DNA of 64,000 nt from Pararhodonellum marinum (lineage in GTDB: Bacteria; Bacteroidota; Bacteroidia; Cytophagales; Cyclobacteriaceae). The stretch covers positions 372,001-436,000 of the forward strand of contig NZ_JACEFJ010000001.1 of the NCBI RefSeq assembly GCF_015354735.1, read 5' to 3'. Positions 1 through 9,648 of the stretch are shown piece after piece. Positions within the stretch are counted from its first letter, which is position 1. Each line of letters opens with the position of its first letter. The position numbers and the translations under genes were made by a program. The notes under the pieces were generated by a model. The model did no database searches and had not been told where the DNA came from. It worked only from the letters and a program-made list of their open reading frames with translations.

Positions 1-1
1 G

Positions 2-748
2 GCGATGAAACTGAAATACCAGGCCAATGAAAGGTCGCAGATGCTAAAATACCACATTCAGACATCAGGTAGGTCTCTACATGCACAGGAAATAGACTTC
101 AATGATATCCGGACTACACTGCAGGCTTTGTATGCGATTTATGACAATTGCAATTCTCTCCACACCAATGCCTATGATGAGGCCATCACTACGCCCACTG
201 AAGCTTCTGTGAGAAGGGCAATGGCCATTCAGCTGATCATCAACAAAGAACTGGGGCTGGCCAAAAACGAAAACCCCACCCAAGGGGCCTTTATCATAGA
301 GGAACTGACAGATCTTGTGGAAGAGGCTGTTTACCTGGAATTTGATCGCATTACTGAGCGGGGTGGGGTCTTAGGTGCCATGGAGACCATGTATCAAAGA
401 GGGAAAATCCAAGAAGAAAGCTTGCATTATGAAATGCTCAAGCACAGTGGAGAGTACCCTATTGTTGGCGTAAATACCTTTTTATCATCGGAAGGATCGC
501 CTACGGTGACACCTGGAGAAGTAATTAGAGCAAGACCTGAAGAAAAAGAGGTGCAGATACAAACCCTAAATCAATTGCACAGGAGAAACGAAGAGAAAGC
601 CAGGCTGTTGCTGAACGAACTTCAGGAAGCGGCTGTTCAAAACCAAAATATATTTGAGAAATTGATGGATGCTTCAAAAGCATGTTCGCTCGGGCAAATT
701 ACCCATGCCTTGTATGAAGTAGGGGGTCAATACCGTAGAAATATGTAA
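2..748 (+). CDS. icmF: Fused isobutyryl-CoA mutase, C-terminal part (5' end outside window)
   Basis: The reading frame is open from the first bases of the window and ends at TAA, so only the last ~249 residues of a much longer protein are present; IcmF proteins are usually about 1,100 residues. The visible part matches the C-terminal portion of the B12-dependent mutase domain, with landmarks such as [26 protein letters not shown] and [17 protein letters not shown]. The family interconverts isobutyryl-CoA and n-butyryl-CoA in the cytoplasm and carries its own B12-binding and GTPase chaperone domains, which would lie upstream. A stand-alone methylmalonyl-CoA mutase is the alternative, but the wording of the C-terminus fits IcmF better. 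Confidence 0.85.
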   Translation, partial: AMKLKYQANERSQMLKYHIQTSGRSLHAQEIDFNDIRTTLQALYAIYDNCNSLHTNAYDEAITTPTEASVRRAMAIQLIINKELGLAKNENPTQGAFIIEELTDLVEEAVYLEFDRITERGGVLGAMETMYQRGKIQEESLHYEMLKHSGEYPIVGVNTFLSSEGSPTVTPGEVIRARPEEKEVQIQTLNQLHRRNEEKARLLLNELQEAAVQNQNIFEKLMDASKACSLGQITHALYEVGGQYRRNM

Positions 749-804
749 GAAAGTGAAAATGAATTTATCAATAAAAATTTTCTTGAATCCAAAACCTTAA
801 AATC

Positions 805-1221
805 ATGTCCAAAAGAAATGTAACCGTCCGCATGCAGGGAGATTACGAATACGAGGCAAAAAACCTTCAGGGAAATACTGTGGCGATTGATATGTATGAC
901 GCCCCACAGAAGAGGGCTCAATCTCCCATGGATTTGCTTTTGTCCGCTTTGGGCGGATGCGCCTCTGTAGATGCAGTCTTGATGATGAGGAAAAAAAGGC
1001 GCCAGATCGATGACTTTTTTGTGGAGCTTGAGGGTACTCGAAACGATGGCATCCCCGCTTACTATGTTCACATTGACCTGAAATTCGTTTTGGTTTCACC
1101 TGATGCCAAAGAAGAGGAGTTTGCTAAAGTAGTCGCCCTTTCCGTAGAAAAGTATTGCTCTGTAGCCTCTTCCATCAAATCAACCATCACATTCAAATCG
1201 GAGGTGAGAAGACCGTCATGA
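805..1221 (+). CDS. OsmC family protein
   Basis: This 138-residue protein matches the OsmC/Ohr-like peroxiredoxin fold by length and by its two cysteine sites: GGCASVDAV in the middle and KYCSVASSI near the C-terminus. In the family these two cysteines reduce organic hydroperoxides, although many OsmC relatives have unproven substrates. It begins 56 bp after icmF and its stop overlaps the next start (ATGA), so it is probably translationally coupled to the small downstream gene. Cytoplasmic; no signal peptide. Confidence 0.85.
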   Translation: MSKRNVTVRMQGDYEYEAKNLQGNTVAIDMYDAPQKRAQSPMDLLLSALGGCASVDAVLMMRKKRRQIDDFFVELEGTRNDGIPAYYVHIDLKFVLVSPDAKEEEFAKVVALSVEKYCSVASSIKSTITFKSEVRRPS

Positions 1222-1457
1222 GAGTAGTCAAAGAAATTTTTGTGGAAGATATCCGGGTAAGCATTTTTGCCTGGAACAATAAGTATTTGATCAAATTTGA
1301 AACTGGTCCGTTGGAACAAACCTACAAGGTCTCAGAAATTGACATATTGGATGAAGTTGATCTCGAAACTTTTTTTTCCGGGGATTTTTTGAATAATGTA
1401 AAGAAAAGATTTAAAGAAATGGGGCAAAACCTTCAAAAACATCTGGAAAATCTTTAG
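1218..1457 (+). CDS. Small conserved-type hypothetical protein (79 aa)
   Basis: The ATG overlaps the stop of the OsmC gene as ATGA, which fixes the start and suggests coupled translation. The 79-residue product begins MRVVKEIFVEDIRV, has alternating hydrophobic and charged residues compatible with a small beta-sheet, and ends in a lysine-rich helix. There is no signal peptide, membrane segment or recognisable domain. I do not recognise the family. The tight link to OsmC suggests a related cytoplasmic function, but that is inference. Confidence 0.7.
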   Translation: MRVVKEIFVEDIRVSIFAWNNKYLIKFETGPLEQTYKVSEIDILDEVDLETFFSGDFLNNVKKRFKEMGQNLQKHLENL

Positions 1458-1481
1458 CTTTAGAAAAATAGCTGATTGATT

Positions 1482-2483
1482 ATGAGCAGATATAGTTGGA
1501 CTTTGTGTTCATTCTGTTGTTTTTTATTTTGTTGTCAATCGCCCGGCAAAGAAAAGGCAATAACTGATCCCATACAGGTCAATGCCTTTGTTTCACTTCT
1601 GGAATATGATCTTGAATCTCTGGAAGAGGAGATTCAAGAACTTGCCGTCTTTACTGAATCATTATTCAAAGAGAAAGAGAAGTGGCTTGCCAAAGCCGAT
1701 CCTGATCGGTTTTTGATCGAGAACAACATGGCCAATACGGCACCTAATCAGGATCCGGAATTCAGTTCAATATACATCTCCACTTTAAGCACCAATCCTA
1801 AAGCGATCAGGGAACTGGTGAAATTCACCCATCCACTCGACGAAAAATTTAAAGCGATTGTAAATGACCATGACGTGGTCACCCAGGTGTATTACAACAG
1901 CGTATTGCAGGTCAATCGGCTCTATCCTCCGTATGATGTCGCTGCTATGCTTGAGCCTGACCTTGATTTGACCTCCTTCAATTTTTTTTATCAAGCTGAT
2001 GAAAAAAACAATCCTGGCAGAGGATCAGTTTGGGTAGATGAGATCTATATAGATCCTGTGGGCAAAGGCTGGATGATGTCACTTCTTCATCCTGTTTATG
2101 TAGAGGACAAACTTGAAATGGTCTTAGGTTTTGACATTACAGTCAATGATATCATTCAGTTTTATCTGGACAAAACCACCGAGCAACTGGTCATTATAGA
2201 TGGTGAAGGTACCTTGGTGGCAGGTAAGTCTAAAGCCATTGAAGCTTTGTCCCTTCCTCCTTTAAAAAACCATACCTACCTTCAAACCATCACCGCTGAC
2301 AGTTTTAGAATTGAAGATTTCAACTTGTTTAAAAGTAAAAGTCAGGAGGTACGGAAAATGGCCTCCCATTTTATTTTATCTAAAGGAAAATATTATTTGC
2401 TTGATGAGGGCACAGAGAAAATCCACATCACTGGCAGAAAGATGAACAAATTTAATTGGTATATTCTTGACTTGGACTTATGA
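1482..2483 (+). CDS. Cache (PDC)-type sensor lipoprotein
   Basis: The 333-residue product starts with a short hydrophobic segment ending in CCFLFCCQ, a lipoprotein-type signal, so it should be anchored in the envelope facing the periplasm. The middle contains a stretch typical of Cache/PDC small-molecule sensing domains: WVDEIYIDPVGKGWMMSLLHP followed by LEMVLGFDITVNDI. There is no cytoplasmic output domain. Its stop overlaps the start of the hybrid histidine kinase (ATGA), so the two are one operon and probably one sensory unit, with this protein as a detachable ligand-binding component. An upstream in-frame TTG at 1476 is possible but ATG 1482 is favoured. Confidence 0.75.
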   Translation: MSRYSWTLCSFCCFLFCCQSPGKEKAITDPIQVNAFVSLLEYDLESLEEEIQELAVFTESLFKEKEKWLAKADPDRFLIENNMANTAPNQDPEFSSIYISTLSTNPKAIRELVKFTHPLDEKFKAIVNDHDVVTQVYYNSVLQVNRLYPPYDVAAMLEPDLDLTSFNFFYQADEKNNPGRGSVWVDEIYIDPVGKGWMMSLLHPVYVEDKLEMVLGFDITVNDIIQFYLDKTTEQLVIIDGEGTLVAGKSKAIEALSLPPLKNHTYLQTITADSFRIEDFNLFKSKSQEVRKMASHFILSKGKYYLLDEGTEKIHITGRKMNKFNWYILDLDL

Positions 2484-5380
2484 ATCAGGAAATCAACAAC
2501 AACCTCTATTCCAAAATCAGGGAATCACACAGGTGGTTTGTGGTATTAGGAATCATTGTGGTTTTATTGATTTTATTTTTGGCTTACAGTTTCTTCGTCG
2601 CCCTTTCTGATAATCAGATAAATACCAGAAAGCAGTTTTTAGCAAAACAGACTGAGCAAACCGCAAAAGACATTCAAATGAACTTTGCCAAAACGTACGA
2701 GGACATGGTCTTTTTCATCAATAACCTGGAGCCGTGGACCTATGAAAGAACTGGAAACGAACAGCTTGCATTTGAAAAAAGAGCAAGAAGGATTTTTAAT
2801 AACCACAGGAATGTATTGGATACCGTATTTGTTAGATTTCCGAATTTGGCAGTTTCCTTTTATTTTGATGAGCAAAACAACTTCATAAAAAAAACTTATC
2901 CGGAATGGGATGGATCAAAGATAGAACATCCTGGATTTTTGTGGTTAGAGAACAACAATAAACAGGTGGCACTGGGTTTTTTTATTGACATCAAAAAGTT
3001 TTTTGCAGATGAATTGAACAACCATTATTTGGGAAGTTCCTCTGAGAAGTTTTTCTATCAGAACGAAACGCTCTTCAAACTCTCTGAGTATGCTTTTTCA
3101 AAGGGAGACCATTTGGATGAAAGGACCTTAAAAGTACTTGCAGAAGATGTTAAAATTGGCCTTAGAGGTGGATATGAAGGTTATTTCGCAGACTCTGTTC
3201 AGCAGAAAAATCATCAGGCCATCATTCACCAATACCCTTTTAATCTATACCCTTTAGATCAAACCTTTGCTATCGTTTACCTTCAGGACAAAAAGAGTAT
3301 TTCCTCCGGAATTTTTGAAACCTACTTTTATTTGTTGATGGGACTTTTGCTTTTATTGGTTATCGTATTGCTCATCTTGTATAAATTCCTCAAAAACGTC
3401 CATTTGTCAAATGCCATCTTGGCTAAGAATTCTGATGAAATCAATGAGTTGTTCAGGAGGCAGGCACTTTTGTTGCATGAAACCAAGGGATTCATTTATT
3501 TTCAAGAGGCCGATGGGAGTATGTCCAGCGTCGGAAAGGAAGTGGAAGAGGTATTGGGTTTTTCTCGGGAAGATTTTTCCAAAAATTTCAAGAAATACAT
3601 TCATCCTGAGGACATGGATTCCGTCAAATCTTTACTTGACCAAGCCAAAGCAGACAAGAAGGAGGTCATATCCCATGAATTCCGCTTTCAGCAATCAAAC
3701 GGAGAGTACATCAGAGTTAAATTTTTCGAAAAATTGCTGTATGATGACCTTGGTATTTTTATGGGGAATGTAGGTATTTGTACGGATATCAATGAGCATT
3801 ATTTGGCCCAGCAGGAAATTATCAAAAGTGAAAATAGATTACGGGCTGTATTGAAAAGTTTGCCAGACATAATTTTCATTTATGATCATTCGGGTGTGTT
3901 CCTGGATTACTATGTGCAGGATATCAGTTTATTGTTGATGCCACCCAATGATTCTCTTGGGAAAAATATTTTGGAAGTTCTACCTTCACCGGCCAATGAA
4001 GAGGCTTTTGATACCTTGAAAAAAGCCGTAAAAACAGGGAAGATTCAGACTTATGAGTTGGAACTCAAGCTTGCCAGTGGAAGTCACTTTTATGAGGTTC
4101 GGTTTTTTAAACTCGACGAGGCAAAGGTCATTTCCATCGCCAGGGAGGTGACCAGTCAAAAGCTTTGGGAAAATGGATTGCAAGAAGCCAAAGAGGCTGC
4201 AGAATCAGCCAATAAAGCTAAATCGGAGTTTTTGGCCAACATGAGCCACGAAATCAGAACACCGATGAATGGTTTGCTTGGCATGATCAGCCTGTTGGAA
4301 AATACGCCCTTAAATGAACGACAAAAGAAATACATTCAGATTACCAAAGACTCAGGAGAATCCCTTTTGGGAATCATCAATGATATCCTTGATTATTCAA
4401 AAATTGAGGCTGGAAAATTTGAACTCAAATGGGAATCTTTCCATTTCAGAAAAGAAATCAAGAAAATTATCAGTATTTTTTCAGGTCTATTGGCTCAGAA
4501 GAACCTTAAATTAAACCTCAGTATCCATTCGAAAATCCCTGAAATGATCATTTCTGACAAAGATAAAATAGGTCAGATTTTATTCAATGTTATGGGCAAT
4601 GCTGTCAAATTCAGTAAAAACAACAGTGAAATAGACATTGATATTTCAGGAGAATCTATCATGGACAACAGCTTTATGCTGAACTTTAAAATCAAAGATT
4701 ATGGGATTGGCATACCCAAAGAAAAAATTTCCATTTTGACAGATCCCTTTACCCAAGTGGACAGCACCAATACCAGAGAACACACCGGTACAGGGCTTGG
4801 TTTGGCTATTGCCCATAGACTTATAGAATTGATGGGAGGCAGTATGCAAATAGAGAGCGAATTAGGAAAAGGGTCAACTTTTGCTTTCAATATATTCTCA
4901 GGTTTTGAAAACGTAGCGTTTCATGAGGAATACTCCTCTTCGAGGGTTGATCAGGAAAATGGGGAAGTTCAAGAAGACTTGAATAAGCTCAATGGGCTTT
5001 ATCCTATCGATATTTTGTTGGTTGAGGACAATGACATCAACCTTCAGTTTATGGAAATGTTGTTTCATCAATTGGGCTATGTCCCATCCATCGCCAAGGA
5101 TGGAGAAGAAGCCGTAAAAATGGTAAAAAAGCAACATTTTGATCTGATTTTCATGGATTACCACATGCCCAAGCTTGATGGGATCAAAGCAGTAGAGATG
5201 ATTAGAGACCTTCCTAACGGTCATATTCCCAAAATCGTAGGGCTTTCGGCAAGCGTTTTCAAAGAAGATATTGAAAGGGCAAAAATTGCTGGCATGGATG
5301 ATTATCTTACCAAGCCAGTTCAAATCACCTCTATCATCCATCAAATCAAAACCTGTGCTGAGGCTTTGGCTAAAAAATAA
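2480..5380 (+). CDS. Hybrid sensor histidine kinase with PAS and receiver domains
   Basis: This 966-residue membrane kinase has a transmembrane segment at about residues 19-42, a periplasmic region to about 280, a second membrane segment at about 280-303, two PAS-like regions (about 330-440 and 450-555), a HisKA domain with the phospho-acceptor His590 in SHEIRTPMNG, a HATPase with N, G1 and G2 boxes (GNAVKFS, DYGIGIP, GTGLGLAI), and a C-terminal receiver with phospho-acceptor Asp893 in FMDYHMPKLDG. No DNA-binding output domain is fused or adjacent, so a separate phosphotransfer or response protein must exist elsewhere. It is co-translated with the Cache lipoprotein through an ATGA overlap. 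Confidence 0.92.
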   Translation: MNQEINNNLYSKIRESHRWFVVLGIIVVLLILFLAYSFFVALSDNQINTRKQFLAKQTEQTAKDIQMNFAKTYEDMVFFINNLEPWTYERTGNEQLAFEKRARRIFNNHRNVLDTVFVRFPNLAVSFYFDEQNNFIKKTYPEWDGSKIEHPGFLWLENNNKQVALGFFIDIKKFFADELNNHYLGSSSEKFFYQNETLFKLSEYAFSKGDHLDERTLKVLAEDVKIGLRGGYEGYFADSVQQKNHQAIIHQYPFNLYPLDQTFAIVYLQDKKSISSGIFETYFYLLMGLLLLLVIVLLILYKFLKNVHLSNAILAKNSDEINELFRRQALLLHETKGFIYFQEADGSMSSVGKEVEEVLGFSREDFSKNFKKYIHPEDMDSVKSLLDQAKADKKEVISHEFRFQQSNGEYIRVKFFEKLLYDDLGIFMGNVGICTDINEHYLAQQEIIKSENRLRAVLKSLPDIIFIYDHSGVFLDYYVQDISLLLMPPNDSLGKNILEVLPSPANEEAFDTLKKAVKTGKIQTYELELKLASGSHFYEVRFFKLDEAKVISIAREVTSQKLWENGLQEAKEAAESANKAKSEFLANMSHEIRTPMNGLLGMISLLENTPLNERQKKYIQITKDSGESLLGIINDILDYSKIEAGKFELKWESFHFRKEIKKIISIFSGLLAQKNLKLNLSIHSKIPEMIISDKDKIGQILFNVMGNAVKFSKNNSEIDIDISGESIMDNSFMLNFKIKDYGIGIPKEKISILTDPFTQVDSTNTREHTGTGLGLAIAHRLIELMGGSMQIESELGKGSTFAFNIFSGFENVAFHEEYSSSRVDQENGEVQEDLNKLNGLYPIDILLVEDNDINLQFMEMLFHQLGYVPSIAKDGEEAVKMVKKQHFDLIFMDYHMPKLDGIKAVEMIRDLPNGHIPKIVGLSASVFKEDIERAKIAGMDDYLTKPVQITSIIHQIKTCAEALAKK

Positions 5381-5405
5381 AGGCCTTAACATCTCTGTAA
5401 AGGCC
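5372..5405 (-). terminator. Hairpin between convergent kinase and E2 genes
   Basis: The inverted repeat GGCCTTAACA / TGTAAAGGCC (5382-5391 and 5396-5405, one A-A mismatch, 4-nt loop) lies between the kinase stop and the E2 stop. Read on the minus strand it is followed by a T-rich run, so it best serves the minus-strand gene. Confidence 0.6.
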
Positions 5406-5428
5406 CTTAGTGTGTACTACGATTTGGC

Positions 5429-6730
5429 TCAGATGACACTTTCCAGATCAAATGCCTCCAGGTAATCAGCAACCCTTCTTACAAATTGTCCTCCTAAAGA
5501 ACCGTCCACTACTCTATGGTCATAGGAATGGGAAAGGAACATTTTGTGACGGATGGCAATCACATCTCCTGTGGGAGTTTCAACTACAGCTGGTTTTTTG
5601 GTAATGGCACCCACAGCCAGGATGGCCACCTGAGGTTGAGGAATGATGGGCGTACCCATCACATTGCCGAAGGATCCTACATTGGAAACCGTGTAGGTAC
5701 CACCCGCAAGTTCATCAGGTGAAAGTTTGTTGTTTCTAGCCCTGTTGGCTAAATCATTGATTTTTTTGGACAATCCCACCAAATTCAAACGGTCAGCATT
5801 TCTGATCACTGGGACAATCAGGTTTCCGCTTGGCAAAGCCACGGCAACCCCAATGTTGATATCCTTTTTCACAATGATTTTTTCTCCATCCACTGAAATA
5901 TTGATCATGGGGAAATCTTTGATGGCTCTAGCAACTGCATGGATAAAAAAAGGCGTAAATGTAATGGGTTCTCCCTCTTTCTTCTTGAAATCATCCTTGA
6001 CTTTATTGCGCCAAAGCACAATATTGGTAACATCAGCCTCAACAAATGAAGTTACGTGGGCAGATATCCTCTTGGAATCAACCATCCGCTGTGCAATCAT
6101 TTTCCGCATGCGATCCATTTCGATGATCTCATCCGCTGCAGAGATACTTACTTCCACTTTTTGGGATGCATAAGCAGGTGGAGTAGTATGTAAAGCCTGA
6201 CTGGATTTTTCTTTCTTTTCCTTAAGGTAGGCCAACATGTCATTTTTTGTTACCCTTCCTTCTTTGCCACTACCCTTGATCAAGGAAAGTTCTGATCTGC
6301 TGATACCTTCCTCTTTAGATATGCTCAATACCAAAGGGGAATAAAAACGTTCGTCTGAACTTTCAACTTCTGCCGCCTTTGCATCTTGAATCAAAGTTTG
6401 GGTAAGTGCTGGAGAGGCTGAAATTAGCTCTTCTTTTTTAGTGGAAGTCTGGGCAGAGGTGGAGGTAGGTTCTTGTCCATTGGATTCTCCTACTATCTCT
6501 ATGATGGCAATTGGCGTTCCCACGGGTACAACGTCCCCCTCCTTGGCTAATATTTTTTGAAGGGTACCGGCATGGGTGGAAGGCACCTCAGTATCCACTT
6601 TGTCTGTGGCCACTTCCAAAACAGACTCATCCTGCTCAATCGGATCCCCTTCCTTTTTTAACCAAGTCAGTATCGTACCTTCAATTATGCTTTCACCCAT
6701 CTTGGGCATTACCATTTCTATAGTTGCCAT
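5429..6730 (-). CDS. 2-oxo acid dehydrogenase complex E2 (dihydrolipoyl acyltransferase)
   Basis: The 433-residue protein has the standard E2 layout: an N-terminal lipoyl domain with the lipoylated lysine K44 in EVATDKVDTEV, an Ala/Ser/Thr-rich linker, a peripheral subunit-binding domain around residues 125-165 (SPLVLSISKEEGI, GSGKEGRVTKNDM), and a C-terminal catalytic domain with His405 and Asp409 in SYDHRVVDG. It transfers the acyl group from lipoamide to CoA. No E1 or E3 gene is adjacent, so whether the substrate is pyruvate, 2-oxoglutarate or branched-chain oxo acids cannot be read here; the lipoyl and catalytic wording resembles branched-chain E2. It lies 93 bp downstream of cinA on the same strand. 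Confidence 0.9.
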   Translation of the reverse strand: MATIEMVMPKMGESIIEGTILTWLKKEGDPIEQDESVLEVATDKVDTEVPSTHAGTLQKILAKEGDVVPVGTPIAIIEIVGESNGQEPTSTSAQTSTKKEELISASPALTQTLIQDAKAAEVESSDERFYSPLVLSISKEEGISRSELSLIKGSGKEGRVTKNDMLAYLKEKKEKSSQALHTTPPAYASQKVEVSISAADEIIEMDRMRKMIAQRMVDSKRISAHVTSFVEADVTNIVLWRNKVKDDFKKKEGEPITFTPFFIHAVARAIKDFPMINISVDGEKIIVKKDINIGVAVALPSGNLIVPVIRNADRLNLVGLSKKINDLANRARNNKLSPDELAGGTYTVSNVGSFGNVMGTPIIPQPQVAILAVGAITKKPAVVETPTGDVIAIRHKMFLSHSYDHRVVDGSLGGQFVRRVADYLEAFDLESVI

Positions 6731-6823
6731 GTGATAATTATTTAATTGGGTTTATTTCTGAGATTTAAAATTAAATTTTATTTTAATGGATACAAAATCC
6801 TTCTGATAAAATTTTGATTCGTT

Positions 6824-8071
6824 TTATTTCAAAATACATTTGTAGAGCATACTCAAGGTAGCCACCCCCGTCAGCTGGATATTGATCATCCTATCTTGAG
6901 TCAGCTGAAGTTTTTTGGTCTGAACCTCCTCACCAAAAGCGCAGGCTAACCAAACTGTCCCAACGGGTTTATGGTCAGTGCCTCCGGAAGGGCCCGCTAT
7001 TCCGCTGATGGCCAGACCAAAATCCGCCCCGAACATCTTTCGGACTTTTGACGCCATTTCGAAAACGGTTTCTTCACTTACTGCCCCATACTTTTCCAAG
7101 GTTTCCATATTTACCCCGAGAAGTTGGGATTTAAATTGATTGTGGTAGGGAATGATGGAACCATTGTAGTATTGACTGCTTCCCGGCTTGCTGGTAATGA
7201 GATGGGAAATGTAGCCTCCGGAACAGCTTTCCGCCAAAGCTACTGTTTTCTTTTTATCGGTCAAAAGTCTTCCAATGACATCTTCCAATTCGTCTCCATC
7301 ATAGCCGTAAATGTATTTTTGTATCAGTGGCTTGACTTTATCTATTTCTCGGTCTACCTCATTGATGAGTTCGGAAATGTCTTCTCCAAAGGCCGTCAGC
7401 CTTAGCTTTACCTGTCCCAAAGAAGGAAGATAAGCCAATTTGATGTGATCTGGTAAGTTATTTTCCCAATCTTTGACCAAATCCGCCAACCAACTTTCTC
7501 CTATGCCCACCGTTTTGATCAATTTGTGGTAGATCTTTGGCAAAGGAAAAATACTTTTGATTTTAGGGATTACAAAATCCTGCATTAATTTTTTCATTTC
7601 ATGAGGTACTCCTGGCATAGACATCCATACCGTATCGTTTTCCTCAAACCACATTCCTGGAGCAGTGCCCACTTCGTTGGGTACATAGGTACATTTGGTA
7701 GGCAAATGTGCCTGTAGCACATTCAATGGGGTCAATTCTCTACCTCTTTTTTCAAAAAATGTTCTCACCGCTTCCAGTGCCTCAGGAACCATGGCTACTT
7801 CACATCCAAAGTACTCTGCCAACAAAGGTTTGGTCAGGTCGTCTTGGGTAGGCCCTAGTCCTCCCGTGATCAGGACGATATCAGCCCTTGTCTCAGCATC
7901 CTTAAATGCCTTGAGCATATCAAGCCTGTTGTCTCCTATGGTAGTTCTCCTAACCACCCTCACCCCGATTTTATCCAGTTCCTGGCTGATCCAATGGCTG
8001 TTGGTGTCTATGGTTTGACCGTAAAGAAGCTCATCTCCTATGGCTAGAATTTCTGCTGTTACTGGATTCAT
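6824..8071 (-). CDS. cinA: CinA family protein (nicotinamide-nucleotide amidohydrolase)
   Basis: At 415 residues this is a full-length two-domain CinA. The N-terminal half is a MoaB/MogA-like domain with ITGGLGPTQDD near residue 70. The C-terminal CinA domain carries the amidohydrolase signature AESCSGGYISHLIT near residue 282 and ISGIAGPSGGT further on. Family members hydrolyse nicotinamide mononucleotide to nicotinate mononucleotide in the pyridine nucleotide cycle, and the N-terminal domain can act on ADP-ribose. It is followed by the E2 gene and preceded by the SDR gene on the same strand. Confidence 0.92.
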   Translation of the reverse strand: MNPVTAEILAIGDELLYGQTIDTNSHWISQELDKIGVRVVRRTTIGDNRLDMLKAFKDAETRADIVLITGGLGPTQDDLTKPLLAEYFGCEVAMVPEALEAVRTFFEKRGRELTPLNVLQAHLPTKCTYVPNEVGTAPGMWFEENDTVWMSMPGVPHEMKKLMQDFVIPKIKSIFPLPKIYHKLIKTVGIGESWLADLVKDWENNLPDHIKLAYLPSLGQVKLRLTAFGEDISELINEVDREIDKVKPLIQKYIYGYDGDELEDVIGRLLTDKKKTVALAESCSGGYISHLITSKPGSSQYYNGSIIPYHNQFKSQLLGVNMETLEKYGAVSEETVFEMASKVRKMFGADFGLAISGIAGPSGGTDHKPVGTVWLACAFGEEVQTKKLQLTQDRMINIQLTGVATLSMLYKCILK

Positions 8072-8165
8072 ACAAATTTGAGATAGGTTTGTGTTGCTAT
8101 TGCCCTAAATAATGAAAACTGAGAGCCAATTGTTCAAACTGACATGGTTAAGCCATAGGCTGTCC

Positions 8166-8963
8166 TTACCGCACCTTGGCTTTTTTGATAAAATTGGAGA
8201 ATGCACTTGGGAAAAATCTTTTGAGGTATACCCCAAAAACTTCCTTCCTTCCGATATACACCTCTTGCCTTTTCAAACGAATCGCCTTCTCCATGGCCTT
8301 AGCACATTCTTCAGGAGGCAAGCCTTTGGCTTGTGCATCATCCATTTGATTCAGTGGGCTCCCATCTCCTGTGAGCGCGTTTACAGATACATCTGTTTTG
8401 ACAAAACCGGGGCAGATCATGGTGACCAAGATGGCATCTTGATGGTGTTCAGCCCGAAGACTGTCAAAAAATCCGTGCAGGGCATGCTTAGAAGCGGCAT
8501 AGGAGCTACGGTATGGAGAACCGAATTTTCCCACCAAACTGCTTACAACGGCAAAGTGACCTGATTTTTGTTGGATAAAATGTGGCAGCAAAGCTTTCGT
8601 TAAGGCTACGGTTCCAAAATAATTGATTTCCATAAGCCTACGGTCTACGGAAAGCTGGGTGTGTTTGACTAAAGAGCGCTGACTAATTCCTCCGTTGTTG
8701 ACCAAAATATCCACGATTCCAAAAAAATCTACAGCCTTCGACACTTTCTCCTGAAGGGTTTCAGCCTCGGCAAGGTCCAAAGGCAATACCCTGACCTTAT
8801 CAGGATGAAGGCATTTGTCTTTGACTTCTTCTAGCTTGGGTTCATCTCTGGAAGAAAGGATCAAACGGTAACCTAATCTGGAACAATGAATACTTAGCGC
8901 TGCCCCAATACCAGAAGACGCTCCCGTGATCCACATGACTTTGTTATGGTCAGGGCCGTTCAT
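8166..8963 (-). CDS. Short-chain dehydrogenase/reductase (SDR)
   Basis: This 265-residue protein has the classical SDR cofactor motif TGASSGIGAAL at the N-terminus, the structural NNGG motif, and the catalytic Ser and Tyr-x3-Lys (SSLVGKFGS and YAASKHALHGF). It should be an NAD(P)H-dependent oxidoreductase of the cytoplasm; the substrate cannot be inferred. Its start codon overlaps the stop of the upstream dihydrofolate reductase gene (ATGA), so the two are translationally coupled. Confidence 0.9.
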   Translation of the reverse strand: MNGPDHNKVMWITGASSGIGAALSIHCSRLGYRLILSSRDEPKLEEVKDKCLHPDKVRVLPLDLAEAETLQEKVSKAVDFFGIVDILVNNGGISQRSLVKHTQLSVDRRLMEINYFGTVALTKALLPHFIQQKSGHFAVVSSLVGKFGSPYRSSYAASKHALHGFFDSLRAEHHQDAILVTMICPGFVKTDVSVNALTGDGSPLNQMDDAQAKGLPPEECAKAMEKAIRLKRQEVYIGRKEVFGVYLKRFFPSAFSNFIKKAKVR

Positions 8964-9460
8964 GTTGTTTTTCTCAAATAGGTTACAATGGTGAAATCAA
9001 ATTCATTCTTTTCATCTTTGCTATGGATTACCCTTTCGTTGACCTTCCATTCCTCTGGATCCATCTCAGGAAAAAACACATCACCTTCGGGACTTGCCTC
9101 CACCTCTGTCACTATCAATTCATCAGTAAGGGGCAAAGCCTGCTTGTAAATTTGCGCACCTCCAATGACAAAGATTTTTTCCAGCCCTTTTTGCCGAGCC
9201 AAATCCAAAGCCTCTTCCATGCCATGTACCAAATGATGGCCATCGGGAACAGGATAGTCAGGATTTCTTGAAATTACGATCGACGTCCTTTTTGGCAGCG
9301 GTTTTCCCATGGATTCGAAGGTTTTTCTTCCCATCAGAATATGATGCCCTAAGGTGGTTTGTTTAAAATGTTGCAGATCTGCCGGGAGCCTCCAAATTAA
9401 CTGGTTGTCTTTACCAATTACATTGTTTTTGGCTTTTGCTACGATGATGGATACTTTCAA
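8960..9460 (-). CDS. folA: Dihydrofolate reductase
   Basis: The product, about 166 residues, is a chromosomal-type DHFR. Landmarks in order are VIGKDNQLIWRLPADLQHF (active-site loop, with Asp replacing the acidic position downstream of the Trp), GRKTFESMGKPLP, the NADPH-binding IVISRNP and FVIGGAQIYKQAL. It reduces dihydrofolate to tetrahydrofolate for thymidylate and purine synthesis. There is no ATG near the conserved N-terminus. I chose the TTG at 9460, giving a protein starting M-K-V-S-I-I; an in-frame TTG at 9484 would add eight residues. Confidence 0.92.
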   Translation of the reverse strand: MKVSIIVAKAKNNVIGKDNQLIWRLPADLQHFKQTTLGHHILMGRKTFESMGKPLPKRTSIVISRNPDYPVPDGHHLVHGMEEALDLARQKGLEKIFVIGGAQIYKQALPLTDELIVTEVEASPEGDVFFPEMDPEEWKVNERVIHSKDEKNEFDFTIVTYLRKTT

Positions 9461-9597
9461 TTCTTTTTTTTTACCAATGGACAAGATACCAATGATTTTT
9501 TGACAGAAAAAATCAAGAAATGAGAAAAATGAGGATCCAAAGAAATAGCAGGTTCCTAACCCATTGATCCAAATAAATCCATGGCCAAGGTTTGAAT

Positions 9598-9629
9598 AAA
9601 AAAAACCACTGAAAAAAACTTTTCAGTGG
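9598..9629 (-). terminator. Rho-independent terminator of the DUF4412 gene
   Basis: A perfect 10-bp stem, CCACTGAAAA / TTTTCAGTGG (9606-9615 and 9620-9629) with a 4-nt loop, is followed on the minus strand by a run of eight T. It lies 20 bp past the stop of the DUF4412 gene. Confidence 0.85.
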
Positions 9630-9648
9630 TCCGTTAATGAAGGTTAAA

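Noticed and set aside
803-1099. Minus-strand frame opposite the OsmC gene
   Set aside because: It is a shadow of a gene with full family motifs.
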